Below, in pieces: positions 16,055 through 24,780 of a stretch of DNA of 48,773 bases. The DNA lies in NCBI GenBank assembly GCA_964513675.1, contig CAZEOD010000019.1, forward strand, positions 1-48,773, given 5' to 3'. The DNA is from CALFVT01 sp964513675 (lineage in GTDB: Bacteria > Pseudomonadota > Alphaproteobacteria > Caulobacterales > Maricaulaceae). The stretch's first letter is position 1. Each line of letters starts with the position of its first letter. The notes under the pieces were generated by a model, which was not told where the DNA came from, made no database searches, and worked only from the letters and a program-made list of their open reading frames with translations. Both the position numbers and the translations under genes were made by a program.

Positions 16055-16651
16055 ATGCCGCTTCGCTTTTTTCACGTTATGGCCGCGTTTTTCGCCTTTG
16101 GACTCCTAAGTTTTATGCCGTCGTCATCTCACGCTGTTGAACTGCCGGATTATAAGGTTATCAAGAGCGACGGCGCATTTGAAATTCGGGATTACCCGTC
16201 TCTTTTAATCGCAGAAGTCACGGTTTCAGGCGACCGAGGGCAGGCGGGTGGACGATCGTTTCGCAAACTCGCCGGTTTTATTTTTGGCGGTAATGATAAT
16301 GAAACGTCGATTAAAATGACGGCCCCCGTCGTTCAAACGCCGCAAGAGGATGGGCGCTGGGTCGTCAACTTCATGATGCCGTCAAAGTTTAATAAATCTA
16401 ACCTGCCGCGTCCAAATGATGAGGATATACGTATTCGCGAAACAGAGCCGGTGCAAACTGTCTCGCTACGCTTTAATGGCCGCGCGGGAGAGCAATCGCT
16501 GAGGCGCCGCAATAAGGAGTTGATGGATTATATATCGGCAAAGGGACTTGAAGCCGTCGGTGAGCCTTATTACGCCTTTTATGATGCGCCGATGGTGCCG
16601 GGGCCGTTTCGCCGCAATGAAGTTCACATGCGGCTAAAACCGAAGCTGTAA
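16055..16651 (+). CDS. SOUL family haem-binding protein, exported
   Basis: After a signal peptide (hydrophobic residues about 8-22, cleavage near SSSHA-VE, about residue 28) the protein matches the SOUL/HBP family: PDYKVIKSDGAFEIRDYPSLLIAEV at the start, TSIKMTAPVV in the middle and a C-terminal PYYAFYDAPMVPGPFRRNEVHM. SOUL proteins bind haem or tetrapyrroles; bacterial roles are poorly known. At 198 residues it is full length and predicted periplasmic. It has an AAAAGGA ribosome binding site. Its stop directly abuts the stop of the convergent ABC exporter with no bases between. Confidence 0.9.
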   Translation: MPLRFFHVMAAFFAFGLLSFMPSSSHAVELPDYKVIKSDGAFEIRDYPSLLIAEVTVSGDRGQAGGRSFRKLAGFIFGGNDNETSIKMTAPVVQTPQEDGRWVVNFMMPSKFNKSNLPRPNDEDIRIRETEPVQTVSLRFNGRAGEQSLRRRNKELMDYISAKGLEAVGEPYYAFYDAPMVPGPFRRNEVHMRLKPKL

Positions 16652-18505
16652 TTAATTAAATTGTAACGCGGCAAGATCAGCGTAAAGTCCGTCTTGCTCC
16701 CGCAGCTCATCATGAGTGCCGCTTGCGATGATGCGGCCTTTATCCATGACAATTATTCGGTCAGCTTTACGGATAGTGGCGAGTCTATGCGCGATAACAA
16801 TAGTTGTTCGGTTTTGTGAAAGCTGATCGAGCGCCTCTTGCACCGCGCGTTCGCTTTCTGCATCCAATGCGCTTGTCGCTTCATCCAGCAATAAAATCGG
16901 AGCCTTGGTTAAGATCGCGCGAGCTATGGCAATGCGTTGGCGCTGCCCGCCAGAGAGGGTCAGGCTTCTATCGCCTAAATCTGTGTCATAGCCGCTCGGA
17001 AGATCCATAATGAAATCATGGGCATTGGCGAGTTTGGCAGCCGCGATGACATCATCAAGGCTGGCGCTAGGTCGGCCATAGGCAATATTTTCTTGGGCGG
17101 TCCCCGAGAATAAGGCCGTCATCTGCGAAACCATGGCAAATTGCGCCCGTAAGGATTGCAGTTTTACGCGGCTAAGCTCTGTGCCGTCGAGCGTGATATG
17201 ACCCGTTTTCGCCTCGTAAAACCGCATGAGCAGCTGAAACACGGTTGATTTCCCCGCGCCCGACGGGCCGACAAGGGCGACGGTCTCACCGGGGGACACG
17301 TGAAAGCTAATATCATCCAGCGCAATTAATGTTTCGCGTTGAGGGTAGCTAAAGCTGACCTTATTAAAGGCGATATGACCGCTCACTTTATCAAGCGTCT
17401 CTGCGCCGTCATGATCTTTGATATCTGGCGCGGCGTCTAGCAAAGCGACAAGCCTGTCTGATGCGCCGGCCGCGCGCATAAGGTTCGACCATGATTCCGT
17501 TAGAGCGCTCCCGCCTGACACGGCAATAATGGCGCAGACCGTAAAAGCTCCAATATCCCCGCCTGATAAACGGCCCTGACTGACTGATACTGCGCCGTAC
17601 CAAAGAATTGCGGTAATGCCGCCCATCGCGAGAATGAAAATTAACATCGTCAATAAAGTTTGCGCTTTAATGCGTTTTTCTTGCGTGGCATATGACCGCT
17701 CAATCGCATCATTAAAACGTGCGGATTCAAATGTCTCGCGCGTAAAAGATTGCACGACTTGTATCTGGTTGAGCGCTTCGCTGGCTTGGCCCGACGCTCC
17801 CGCTAAATCATCTTGACCGCGCCGAGATAGCGTCTTGAGTTTGCGCCCTATAATTACGGCTGGAATAATAATGGCGGGCCCAATAGCCAGCACCATAAAG
17901 GCTAATTGCCAGCTAAAGAAAAACATTAAAGCGATTGCGCCTAAAGAGGTGACGATTGTTCGCAGGGCGAAGGAGATTGACCCTGTCATAACAGTTTCAA
18001 CCAGCGTTGTGTCTGTGGTGAGGCGCGAGAGAACTTCACCGGTACGTAGCCGGGCAAAATAGCTTTGGCTTTGCTGAATGACATTGCTGTAAACGGCCTG
18101 CCGAATATCGGCCACGACCCGCTGCCCGAGCGAGGTAATAAAATAATATCGCAAGCTGCCAAAGGTGGAAAAGCAGAGCACAAAAATAAAAGCGAGTTTA
18201 AAATAAGGCGTCAGGCTATCGGCTCCACCATTTGCAACGCGGCTACAAAATTGCGAGTTATTATCGCCAAACCCGCAATCAATAATCAGCTTTAAAAGAT
18301 TTGGCAGCAGTAATGTCGCCATCGCCGATAGGGCTAGGAATAGAAGGAATAAAGCGAGCCTTACAGGGTAGCGCGCTACAAATTTCCAGAGCTGGGCCAA
18401 GGGTTTAAGGCTGGATGAAGACTCACGCTGATGTTTGTCTTGCTTTATTTGTTCCTGAAGGGCCGCGCCGCCAGAACGTTCGGGATATGAGGATGAATCA
18501 GTCAT
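16652..18505 (-). CDS. ABC exporter, fused membrane and ATPase domains (ABCB/MsbA-like)
   Basis: The 617-residue protein has a six-helix exporter domain (about residues 45-350) and an ATPase domain with Walker A GPSGAGKST (413-421), signature LSGGQRQRIAIARA and Walker B ILLLDEATSALD, followed by the switch histidine in IVIAHRLATIRKADRI. It works as a homodimer in the inner membrane. The substrate is not shown; MsbA-like lipid A/drug export is the usual guess for alphaproteobacteria. It is a single gene, divergent from the TonB-dependent receptor and abutting the SOUL gene. It is a paralogue of the partial exporter at 1-901. Confidence 0.94.
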   Translation of the reverse strand: MTDSSSYPERSGGAALQEQIKQDKHQRESSSSLKPLAQLWKFVARYPVRLALFLLFLALSAMATLLLPNLLKLIIDCGFGDNNSQFCSRVANGGADSLTPYFKLAFIFVLCFSTFGSLRYYFITSLGQRVVADIRQAVYSNVIQQSQSYFARLRTGEVLSRLTTDTTLVETVMTGSISFALRTIVTSLGAIALMFFFSWQLAFMVLAIGPAIIIPAVIIGRKLKTLSRRGQDDLAGASGQASEALNQIQVVQSFTRETFESARFNDAIERSYATQEKRIKAQTLLTMLIFILAMGGITAILWYGAVSVSQGRLSGGDIGAFTVCAIIAVSGGSALTESWSNLMRAAGASDRLVALLDAAPDIKDHDGAETLDKVSGHIAFNKVSFSYPQRETLIALDDISFHVSPGETVALVGPSGAGKSTVFQLLMRFYEAKTGHITLDGTELSRVKLQSLRAQFAMVSQMTALFSGTAQENIAYGRPSASLDDVIAAAKLANAHDFIMDLPSGYDTDLGDRSLTLSGGQRQRIAIARAILTKAPILLLDEATSALDAESERAVQEALDQLSQNRTTIVIAHRLATIRKADRIIVMDKGRIIASGTHDELREQDGLYADLAALQFN

Positions 18506-18762
18506 AAATAAGTAACACTGCGGTCTGTGGCATAGATGTAGAAAAAGGCAATAGATAAGCGTTAGAGCCTAAAGGCTGCGGCGAAAATGTCACAGTTGCG
18601 GCGTAAAACAAAGTCGTATTTGCCCATATGAGAAAGAATATTAGTCAATTCGGTGCCTGCGTGGCAAGTTTGAGGGCGATATGACGCTAGGGAAAATATT
18701 TAGGACAGCTTAGAAATAAGCTTCGTTCATATGGCTATAAAGTCAAACAGGAGGGAAATATA
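18506..18762. promoter_or_regulatory. Divergent promoter region of the ABC exporter and TonB-dependent receptor
   Basis: This 257-base stretch contains no gene. A palindrome AGCTTA-GAAA-TAAGCT (18707-18722) lies about 40 bases before the receptor start and could be a leader hairpin or an operator. A strong AGGAGGG ribosome binding site precedes the receptor ATG. I see no convincing Fur-type site. Confidence 0.45.
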
Positions 18763-21417
18763 ATGAAGAGATTTAAACAGGGCATGGGGCTGACAACGGC
18801 ATTGGCAACGAGTGTTTTTATTAGCGGTATTTCGGCGCCGGCCTTTGCGCAAGATACAGATGAAGTTATTACGGTTGGCACATTAATTAAGCGCCCTGTC
18901 CAAGCTGACAGAGCGTCTCCTGTGGTTTCATTCGAAGCCGCCGATATCGATTCTGTCGGGGCAAAAAGCATAGCAGATTTGACGCAAACTCTGACAATTA
19001 ATACGGGGGCGGAGAATAATCCGGATGCCTTTACACAGAGCGGCTCGACAGGGACGTCTAATATTAATTTGCGCGGTTTAGGTGTGCAATCAACACTTGT
19101 TTTACTTAATGGTCGCCGTCAGGTTTTGTCTGGGGCTGTGACAAACGGCGGATTTAATTTTGTAGATACGGCTTCTCTTGTTCCCTTAATCGCCGTTGAT
19201 AATTTAGAAATTCTAAAAGACGGTGCGTCTGCTATTTACGGTTCCGATGCGGTTGCGGGTGTGGTTAATTTCTCGACTTATGATGATTTTGATGGCCTGA
19301 GATTATCGGGGCAATATCAAACTGTTGCCGGCGAAGGCTCTTCTGATGAAATCTTACTCCAAGCGCTCGTCGGAAAGAATTTTGACCGTGGTAATATTTT
19401 AGGGGCGGTCAGCTATACAGACCGCTCTGCTTTGACAACATCAGAGCGGCGTTTATCGCGCCCGCAAGATGACACATCAGCCTTAGGAAATCCGGGGGCT
19501 TTCGTGCCGGTAGCGGGCCCTGCGGCGGGCGTGCCCTTAATTGATCCGGGCTGCGCGGCGGCAGGCGGTTTTGCACAAGTTGCTGTTCCGGGTGCGGCAT
19601 TAGGATTGCCACTGGATGTTGGGACATGTGGGTTTGATTTCGGAGAGTTTTTCAACTTGATTCCCGAAGAAGAACGTCTTAGCGCCTATCTTCAAGCTGA
19701 TTTCGATGTCACAGAGACTATATCTTGGCGCGGTGAATTTAGCTATGCCGATAATGAATCTGTTCGCGGTAACTCGCCGACTTTTCCGTTTTTGCAAAAT
19801 GGATTTGTTCCGGCTAGTCACCCAAATTTCTTACCCCAATTAGCCGCCTTGGGAACCCCGGGGGCAGTCTTTCTTGGCCGCGCGATCGGGAATGGCGGTG
19901 ATGTATCTCCGAATTTAACAACATCGGAAACATGGCGCTTCTCGACTGAGTTAACAGGTGATTTTGGTGGCAGCGGAGCTGACTGGCGAATTTCTTACAC
20001 GCAGGCCGAAAATAATTTCGTTATCCAAACGGAAGATACGCTTGTGAATGAATTTGGCTGTGCTTTGGCTGGAGCTTGTCAAGCGATTGGCGGGCCAGCT
20101 GGTTTCTTTAATCCGTTCTCAAGCTCTTTTACAACGGCTCCTAATTCACCTGAAATTCTTGATTTTATTATTGGCACGCAGGAAAGAGATACAACCTCTG
20201 AGCTTCAAGTTTTTGACGCCGTTGTGACTTCGCCGATTGGTGATAGCGACGCGGCGATTGCGGTGGGCTTCCAATATCGAAATGAAGATTTCGGCGCTGT
20301 TTTTGACGCTAATTCAGAAGCCGATAATTTCGGCTTTTTGATTGGGGATCAAGCTTATGACGGCAATCAAGATGTTATTGCGCTCTTCTCTGAAGTTGTT
20401 GTGCCGGTCTCGGACACATTCGAAATTCAAGCGGCTTTGCGCTATGAAGATTACGGCGATGGTGTTGGCGATACGGTTGATCCGAAAATTGCTTTCCTCT
20501 TCCGTCCCGCTGATTATGTCTCGGTGCGGGGGTCGTTCTCGACATCATTCCGCGCGCCGTCTGTCTCGCAGCAATTCAGTCAACAAACGGTACTCGGCCA
20601 AATTGCCGACCCATTAACGGGCGGAACTGTCTTTGCAGCGGCCCGAACCTTTGGCCCTGGCTCCGCAGGCGGAATTGCGTCGGGCGCCGTCGGATTATCG
20701 CCTGAACAGTCCGAAGCCTTTAATGCGGGCGTGACGTTCAAACCCCTCGACGGCTTGAAAGTCGATATTGATGTTTATAACTTTGACTTTAGTGATGTTA
20801 TTACAGCTGAAAATGCGCAAGCTGTTGTGAATTTTGACCCGACTAATGCGGCCCGCGTTCAACGTAATGCAGCCGGTGCAATTACGCAGGTTAACACGAA
20901 TTTCGTCAATGCAGGCTCTGTTGAAACAAGCGGTGTTGATTTTGGTATTCGTTATGATTGGGATACTGATTTTGGTACGATTGTTCCCTTTGTTCAAGGG
21001 ACATGGGTGTTTAACTATGATCTTGAAGACCCGCAGGCCGGCGCTATTGATGGGCTAAGCAATCGTAACTTTACGAATTTCGGAACATCTGTGCCGCAGC
21101 TTCGTTTCAATACTGGCTTTAACTGGGTAAAAGACGCACATCGTCTTGATGTCTTTGGGCGCTTTATTGATGGCTATGCGGATGACCAGAATGACAATAT
21201 CGACATTGATTCTCATTTTACCGTTGATGCCCGTTATGCGCTTAACATTGGCGAATATTTCTCGAATGAGTTGATTAAAGATACGGCTTTGACGGTTGGT
21301 GTGATTAACGCCTTTGACGAAGATCCACCGCAAGTCTTCACAAATGGCGGTTTCGATTCGAAAGTTCACGACCCCCGTGGGCGTCTTGTTTATGTCGGCT
21401 TGGATGTAACCTTTTAG
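18763..21417 (+). CDS. TonB-dependent outer-membrane receptor
   Basis: The 884-residue protein has a signal peptide (residues 1-29, cleavage after AFAQ), a plug domain with INLRGLGVQSTLVLLNGRRQV and EILKDGASAIYGSDAVAGVVNF, and a 22-strand-type barrel ending in the usual terminal segment RGRLVYVGLDVTF with a C-terminal phenylalanine. Such receptors import siderophores, vitamin B12, glycans or other large solutes using the TonB system. The substrate is not evident; no TonB, ABC or enzyme partner is adjacent. The strong ribosome binding site and strong downstream terminator suggest a well-expressed single gene. It resembles the large TonB receptors abundant in marine and oligotrophic alphaproteobacteria. 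Confidence 0.94.
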   Translation: MKRFKQGMGLTTALATSVFISGISAPAFAQDTDEVITVGTLIKRPVQADRASPVVSFEAADIDSVGAKSIADLTQTLTINTGAENNPDAFTQSGSTGTSNINLRGLGVQSTLVLLNGRRQVLSGAVTNGGFNFVDTASLVPLIAVDNLEILKDGASAIYGSDAVAGVVNFSTYDDFDGLRLSGQYQTVAGEGSSDEILLQALVGKNFDRGNILGAVSYTDRSALTTSERRLSRPQDDTSALGNPGAFVPVAGPAAGVPLIDPGCAAAGGFAQVAVPGAALGLPLDVGTCGFDFGEFFNLIPEEERLSAYLQADFDVTETISWRGEFSYADNESVRGNSPTFPFLQNGFVPASHPNFLPQLAALGTPGAVFLGRAIGNGGDVSPNLTTSETWRFSTELTGDFGGSGADWRISYTQAENNFVIQTEDTLVNEFGCALAGACQAIGGPAGFFNPFSSSFTTAPNSPEILDFIIGTQERDTTSELQVFDAVVTSPIGDSDAAIAVGFQYRNEDFGAVFDANSEADNFGFLIGDQAYDGNQDVIALFSEVVVPVSDTFEIQAALRYEDYGDGVGDTVDPKIAFLFRPADYVSVRGSFSTSFRAPSVSQQFSQQTVLGQIADPLTGGTVFAAARTFGPGSAGGIASGAVGLSPEQSEAFNAGVTFKPLDGLKVDIDVYNFDFSDVITAENAQAVVNFDPTNAARVQRNAAGAITQVNTNFVNAGSVETSGVDFGIRYDWDTDFGTIVPFVQGTWVFNYDLEDPQAGAIDGLSNRNFTNFGTSVPQLRFNTGFNWVKDAHRLDVFGRFIDGYADDQNDNIDIDSHFTVDARYALNIGEYFSNELIKDTALTVGVINAFDEDPPQVFTNGGFDSKVHDPRGRLVYVGLDVTF

Positions 21418-21447
21418 GCGGAATCAAACATAATTAATAAAATATGG

Positions 21448-21476
21448 CGCTCTCTTTTATGAGAGCGTTTTTTTTT
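21448..21476 (+). terminator. Strong intrinsic terminator after the TonB-dependent receptor
   Basis: CGCTCTC (21448-21454) and GAGAGCG (21461-21467) form a 7-base GC-rich stem with a 6-base loop, followed by nine Ts. It ends 6 bases before the stop codon of the convergent gene. Confidence 0.93.
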
Positions 21477-21481
21477 GCTAA

Positions 21482-22009
21482 TTAAGCGATATGGCAGGCT
21501 CCGGCTTGGGTAATGGAAAAAGCGTTTTGTCCTGTTACGATTTTGAAATTTGGGTCTAAAACAGGATCATAGCTAATCTCGACAATGACGGCTTGTGATA
21601 AAACTTCGCCGCGTTTTTTCGCCGTCTTACGAATGGCCTCATAGATTTTTTGCGGGCTTTGGGCCGTTGCGAGGGCGCAGCCTGTGTTGGAACCGGGAAG
21701 CTGCGCATTCTCGCCAATGGATTGACCTTTAATATTATCGTTTGTTCGAAGGCGGACATTAAATTCGCCGATAGCATTTTCGCTAATAACCGCGAAAGGC
21801 CCGTTTGATGCGACAACAAAGCGCTGTAAGCCCTCTTGCTGAACATCGAGCCTAACAGAGGCGACTTTTTGCGGAACAGAAAAACTGACATGGTCAACAA
21901 TTTGTGCAGCGGCAGGTATAGATAAGATATCGAGTACCAAGGCGGCAATAAACCAATGTTTATGTTTTTTAAACTTCGCCGTAATCCTGTGTTTTACACC
22001 TGTGAGCAT
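21482..22009 (-). CDS. Hypothetical exported protein (175 aa)
   Basis: I do not recognise this protein. It has a basic N-terminus (HRITAKFKKHKH), a hydrophobic segment around residues 19-35 and a likely signal peptidase site near PAAAQ, so it is probably periplasmic. The mature part is rich in beta-type alternation and has two cysteines (in TGCALA and near the C-terminus, GACHIA) that could form a disulfide. An AGGCGG site precedes the ATG. It is a single gene, divergent from queC and convergent with the TonB receptor; no functional link is visible. Confidence 0.72.
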   Translation of the reverse strand: MLTGVKHRITAKFKKHKHWFIAALVLDILSIPAAAQIVDHVSFSVPQKVASVRLDVQQEGLQRFVVASNGPFAVISENAIGEFNVRLRTNDNIKGQSIGENAQLPGSNTGCALATAQSPQKIYEAIRKTAKKRGEVLSQAVIVEISYDPVLDPNFKIVTGQNAFSITQAGACHIA

Positions 22010-22140
22010 GATATCCGCCTAATCTGATTCTTGTTTGATGTCGCAAGAAACAGGCCAAGTAAGAGGCCGTTATGCTGTCTTTGAAATTTTACTTATAAAT
22101 CCGCTAGCGATTGCCCGTTTTGCCCGTTAATAGAGCCAAT

Positions 22141-22848
22141 ATGAGTAATGATGTACGTAAAGCTTTGGTTTTATTCTCAGGCGGGCAGGATTCTGGCACA
22201 TGTTTGCCATGGGCTTTGTCTCATTTTGATTATGTGGAAACGATTGGTTTTCACTACGGCCAGCGCCATGATATCGAGATGACCACGCGCCAAAGCTTAC
22301 GGGGTGATATTCTGGCGGCCTTCCCGAAGTGGGCGGCAAAGGCAGGGCCGGATCATATTATTAATCTCCAAGCGCTTGGCGATATGAGTGAGACCTCTTT
22401 GACACGCGATCAAGAAATCAAAATGAATGAACAAGGCCTACCGTCAACATTTGTTCCGGGACGTAATTTGATTTTTTTAAATTTCGCGGCGGCTTTGGGC
22501 TATCGGCGCGGGATCACCACATTGGTCGGCGGTATGTGCGAAGCAGATTTCAGCGGTTATCCCGATTGCCGAAAGGCGACATTGGACGCGGCCATGACGT
22601 CAATCTCCTTGGGGCTGGATGGTCAATATAGCCTTGAAACCCCCTTGATGTTTTTAGATAAAGCGGGGGCTTGGGTTCTGGCACATTCGCTCGGCGGGGA
22701 TAAATTAATAGATATCATCTTAGAGCAATCCCATACCTGTTATTTGGGTACACGCGGCGTACGTCATGACTGGGGCTATGGCTGCGGCTCCTGTCCAGCG
22801 TGTGAGCTGCGGGCCGACGGCTGGGCGCGTTATAAGGCCGAGAGCTAA
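22141..22848 (+). CDS. queC: 7-cyano-7-deazaguanine synthase
   Basis: QueC converts 7-carboxy-7-deazaguanine to preQ0 with ATP and ammonia, toward queuosine in tRNA. The PP-loop SGGQDSGTC (residues 13-21) and the C-terminal zinc cysteines in YGCGSCPAC are intact. The frame is open from 22111, but I start at ATG 22141 (MSNDVRKALVLF), which matches the usual N-terminus and gives 235 residues. Its TAA shares one base with the ATG of queE, so the two are coupled. queD and queF are not in the window, and I see no preQ1 riboswitch in the 130-base leader. Confidence 0.95.
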   Translation: MSNDVRKALVLFSGGQDSGTCLPWALSHFDYVETIGFHYGQRHDIEMTTRQSLRGDILAAFPKWAAKAGPDHIINLQALGDMSETSLTRDQEIKMNEQGLPSTFVPGRNLIFLNFAAALGYRRGITTLVGGMCEADFSGYPDCRKATLDAAMTSISLGLDGQYSLETPLMFLDKAGAWVLAHSLGGDKLIDIILEQSHTCYLGTRGVRHDWGYGCGSCPACELRADGWARYKAES

Positions 22849-23510
22849 TGTATTCCGTCAAAGAAATATTCCTAACCTTGCAAGGCGAGGGCGCGCAGGC
22901 CGGACGGCCATCGGTTTTCGTCCGCTTCGCAGGCTGTAACCTGTGGTCGGGCCGCGAAATTGACCGCGCGGGGGCGGTGTGTAAATTTTGTGATACGGAT
23001 TTCATCGGGACAGACGGCGTGGGCGGCGGGCGGTTTGAAACCGCCGCAAAGCTTGCCGCTGAGATCAAATCCTATTGGAGATGTGATGACGGCCCGATAT
23101 GGGCGGTAATGACAGGCGGAGAGCCGCTGCTGCAACTTGACGCCGCGCTGATACAGGCTTGTCATGCGCTTGGTATTAAAATCTCTGTGGAGACAAACGG
23201 CACTCTTGCCGCGCCCGCTGGGATTGATTGGCTTTGCGTCAGTCCAAAAGCAAAGGCTGCTTTGGTGCAGACATCGGGCGATGAGCTTAAACTTGTTTAC
23301 CCGCAAGCGGAAAACCATCCTGATGATTTTGAAGATTTAGACTTTAAAGTCTTTTCGCTTCAGCCAAGGGATGAGCGCTTTTTGGACGGCGGCATTGGAC
23401 TGAGCGCGTTTTCAGGCTCGCCGCACCGTCAAGCCGCTATAGAATTTTGCCTGAGCCGCCCGCAATGGCGACTCAGTCTTCAAACACATAAATGGATGAA
23501 TATTCCTTAG
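22848..23510 (+). CDS. queE: 7-carboxy-7-deazaguanine synthase
   Basis: QueE is a radical SAM enzyme that contracts 6-carboxytetrahydropterin to 7-carboxy-7-deazaguanine, the substrate of QueC. The Fe-S cysteines C30, C45 and C48 have the spacing Cx14CxxC, a variant known in this family instead of the common Cx3CxxC. The GGEPLLQLD motif (SAM binding) and the N-terminal LQGEGAQAGRPSVFVRFAGC fit. The gene is 220 residues and overlaps queC by one base. Its stop shares TTAG (23507-23510) with the convergent gene. Confidence 0.94.
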   Translation: MYSVKEIFLTLQGEGAQAGRPSVFVRFAGCNLWSGREIDRAGAVCKFCDTDFIGTDGVGGGRFETAAKLAAEIKSYWRCDDGPIWAVMTGGEPLLQLDAALIQACHALGIKISVETNGTLAAPAGIDWLCVSPKAKAALVQTSGDELKLVYPQAENHPDDFEDLDFKVFSLQPRDERFLDGGIGLSAFSGSPHRQAAIEFCLSRPQWRLSLQTHKWMNIP

Positions 23511-24148
23511 CTGCCCGTTTGATCGTTGTTTTTGGCAATATCTTTGGAAAAGCGCCGCGAAAAGCGCTGCATTGTCCGGCGCGCATCTGACCAAACCGCC
23601 GTTGCTTGCTGAAGTCCTCCATCAAAGAAAGTTTCATAAAACTCGTAAGAGACTTTACCCATGGATGTACCGTTAGCGGCGAATAACTCGCCTTCAATTT
23701 CGGCCCCGCCAACGGCGAAACTTCTGAAATCAAGGCCGGGTTGTTGGCTTAATTGATTGAAAGTCGGGCGATTAGGGCGTGCATCAACAAGGGTGAGTTT
23801 TAAAACGGCTTGTGCGTTGTCATCAACTTCGACACCTTTTTTCTCAAGATCACGGGCCGTCCATTTTTCAAGATCAGCCATGAGTTTATTAAGATCTTTA
23901 TCACCGTAAAAGCCATTGCCCGCAAAGCCTGACCTTAATCCACGTGCTGAGGAGCGGTCAGAGAGTTTTTTCGGCAGATTATTCGCGCGGTAAGCAAGAT
24001 CTTCACTAAGCTCAACATCAATACGGATAGATGTTGTTGGAAGGGCTTCAATCGTGTTGTTATAAAAGCGGCTATTTTTGGCACTCGCAAGGCTAGATGT
24101 CGCAAGAAGGACACCGCCCAGCGCGAGGGATGTTAATATTTTACGCAT
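23507..24148 (-). CDS. Hypothetical exported protein (213 aa)
   Basis: The start is placed at ATG 24146-24148 because GGAG lies 6 bases upstream and the result begins with a clean signal peptide (MRKILTSLALGGVLLATSSLASA). The mature protein is predicted periplasmic, has no cysteine and is rich in charged residues. The middle part (VLKLTLVDARPNRPT) and later AEIEGELFAANGTSMGKVSYEF look like a mixed alpha/beta envelope protein, loosely like DUF3313/DUF4410-type proteins, but I cannot assign a family. It could be co-transcribed with the lipoprotein gene upstream, although a hairpin lies between them. Confidence 0.75.
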   Translation of the reverse strand: MRKILTSLALGGVLLATSSLASAKNSRFYNNTIEALPTTSIRIDVELSEDLAYRANNLPKKLSDRSSARGLRSGFAGNGFYGDKDLNKLMADLEKWTARDLEKKGVEVDDNAQAVLKLTLVDARPNRPTFNQLSQQPGLDFRSFAVGGAEIEGELFAANGTSMGKVSYEFYETFFDGGLQQATAVWSDARRTMQRFSRRFSKDIAKNNDQTGS

Positions 24149-24251
24149 AATTTGCTCCGTGGCGTATATAGTTACCCCTGTATTTATCATCGGTAACATA
24201 ATGCCATGCTGTGGGCAATTTACGATTTTGTCATTGAGGCGTTAAAGCTTT

Positions 24252-24277
24252 GGCTGAACCTTTTGATAGGCTCAGCC
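24252..24277 (-). terminator. Hairpin after the glycine-repeat lipoprotein gene
   Basis: On the minus strand GGCTGAGCCT and AGGTTCAGCC pair over 10 positions (one G-U) with a 6-base loop, 13 bases after the stop codon at 24291. No run of Ts follows, so it may be a weak or factor-dependent terminator. Confidence 0.5.
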
Positions 24278-24290
24278 GACAAAGCGGAGT

Positions 24291-24725
24291 TTATCTGACA
24301 ATGCTGACGGCAATATCCATGATATTTTTTGCGCCGCGATATCTCGCAAGCTCATTTTCAAGCTGAAAGGCTTGGATGTCACGGCTGACTTTGACGACTT
24401 TACCCGACAGATCGACCATTTGAGTTGTCACGCGCAGCACTTTATTTGATGTATCCAGCGCGCCATTGGCAATATGTACGGGTGTAGAGCCGATATAATA
24501 AAGCCCTTTGCCAGTGCCAACGACAGTCTTACCAGCGATCTTCCCTGTGCCAATCACCGTTTTACCCGCAAGCTTTGTCGTGCCGTAAATGCCTTTGCCT
24601 GTAAATTCAGCCGTTTTAGCCGTAAGCTTGACAGGCGCAGAAATTATATGTCCCGCTGCATTAGTGGCTGCGCATCCTCCGAGCGTTAACGACATCGCGG
24701 CGGCAAGAATAAGTAACTGTTTCAT
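24291..24725 (-). CDS. Small lipoprotein with 11-residue glycine/lysine repeats
   Basis: The 144-residue protein starts with a lipoprotein signal (lipobox LGGC, C18). Residues 48-80 contain three consecutive 11-residue units beginning GTTKLAGKTVI, GTGKIAGKTVV and GTGKGLYYIGS; the first two are nearly identical. The C-terminal third is helical with a charged segment (QLENELARYRGAKN). It is predicted to be anchored in the inner or outer membrane. I do not recognise a family; the repeat gives it low-complexity, glycine-zipper-like character. It lies 55 bases downstream of the MoxR-cluster membrane proteins on the same strand and may belong to their unit. Confidence 0.8.
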   Translation of the reverse strand: MKQLLILAAAMSLTLGGCAATNAAGHIISAPVKLTAKTAEFTGKGIYGTTKLAGKTVIGTGKIAGKTVVGTGKGLYYIGSTPVHIANGALDTSNKVLRVTTQMVDLSGKVVKVSRDIQAFQLENELARYRGAKNIMDIAVSIVR

Positions 24726-24780
24726 GGATATCCCCTTTGCGGCTATGTTACGATATTAAGGCTAAAAAATCTTTAAAGCG

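Noticed and set aside
18663..18762. Fur-type iron box before the TonB-dependent receptor
   Set aside because: The only palindrome (AGCTTA/TAAGCT) does not resemble a Fur or RirA site, so iron control is not supported.
22010..22140. preQ1 riboswitch upstream of queC
   Set aside because: The leader shows no short hairpin followed by the A-rich tail typical of preQ1 aptamers.
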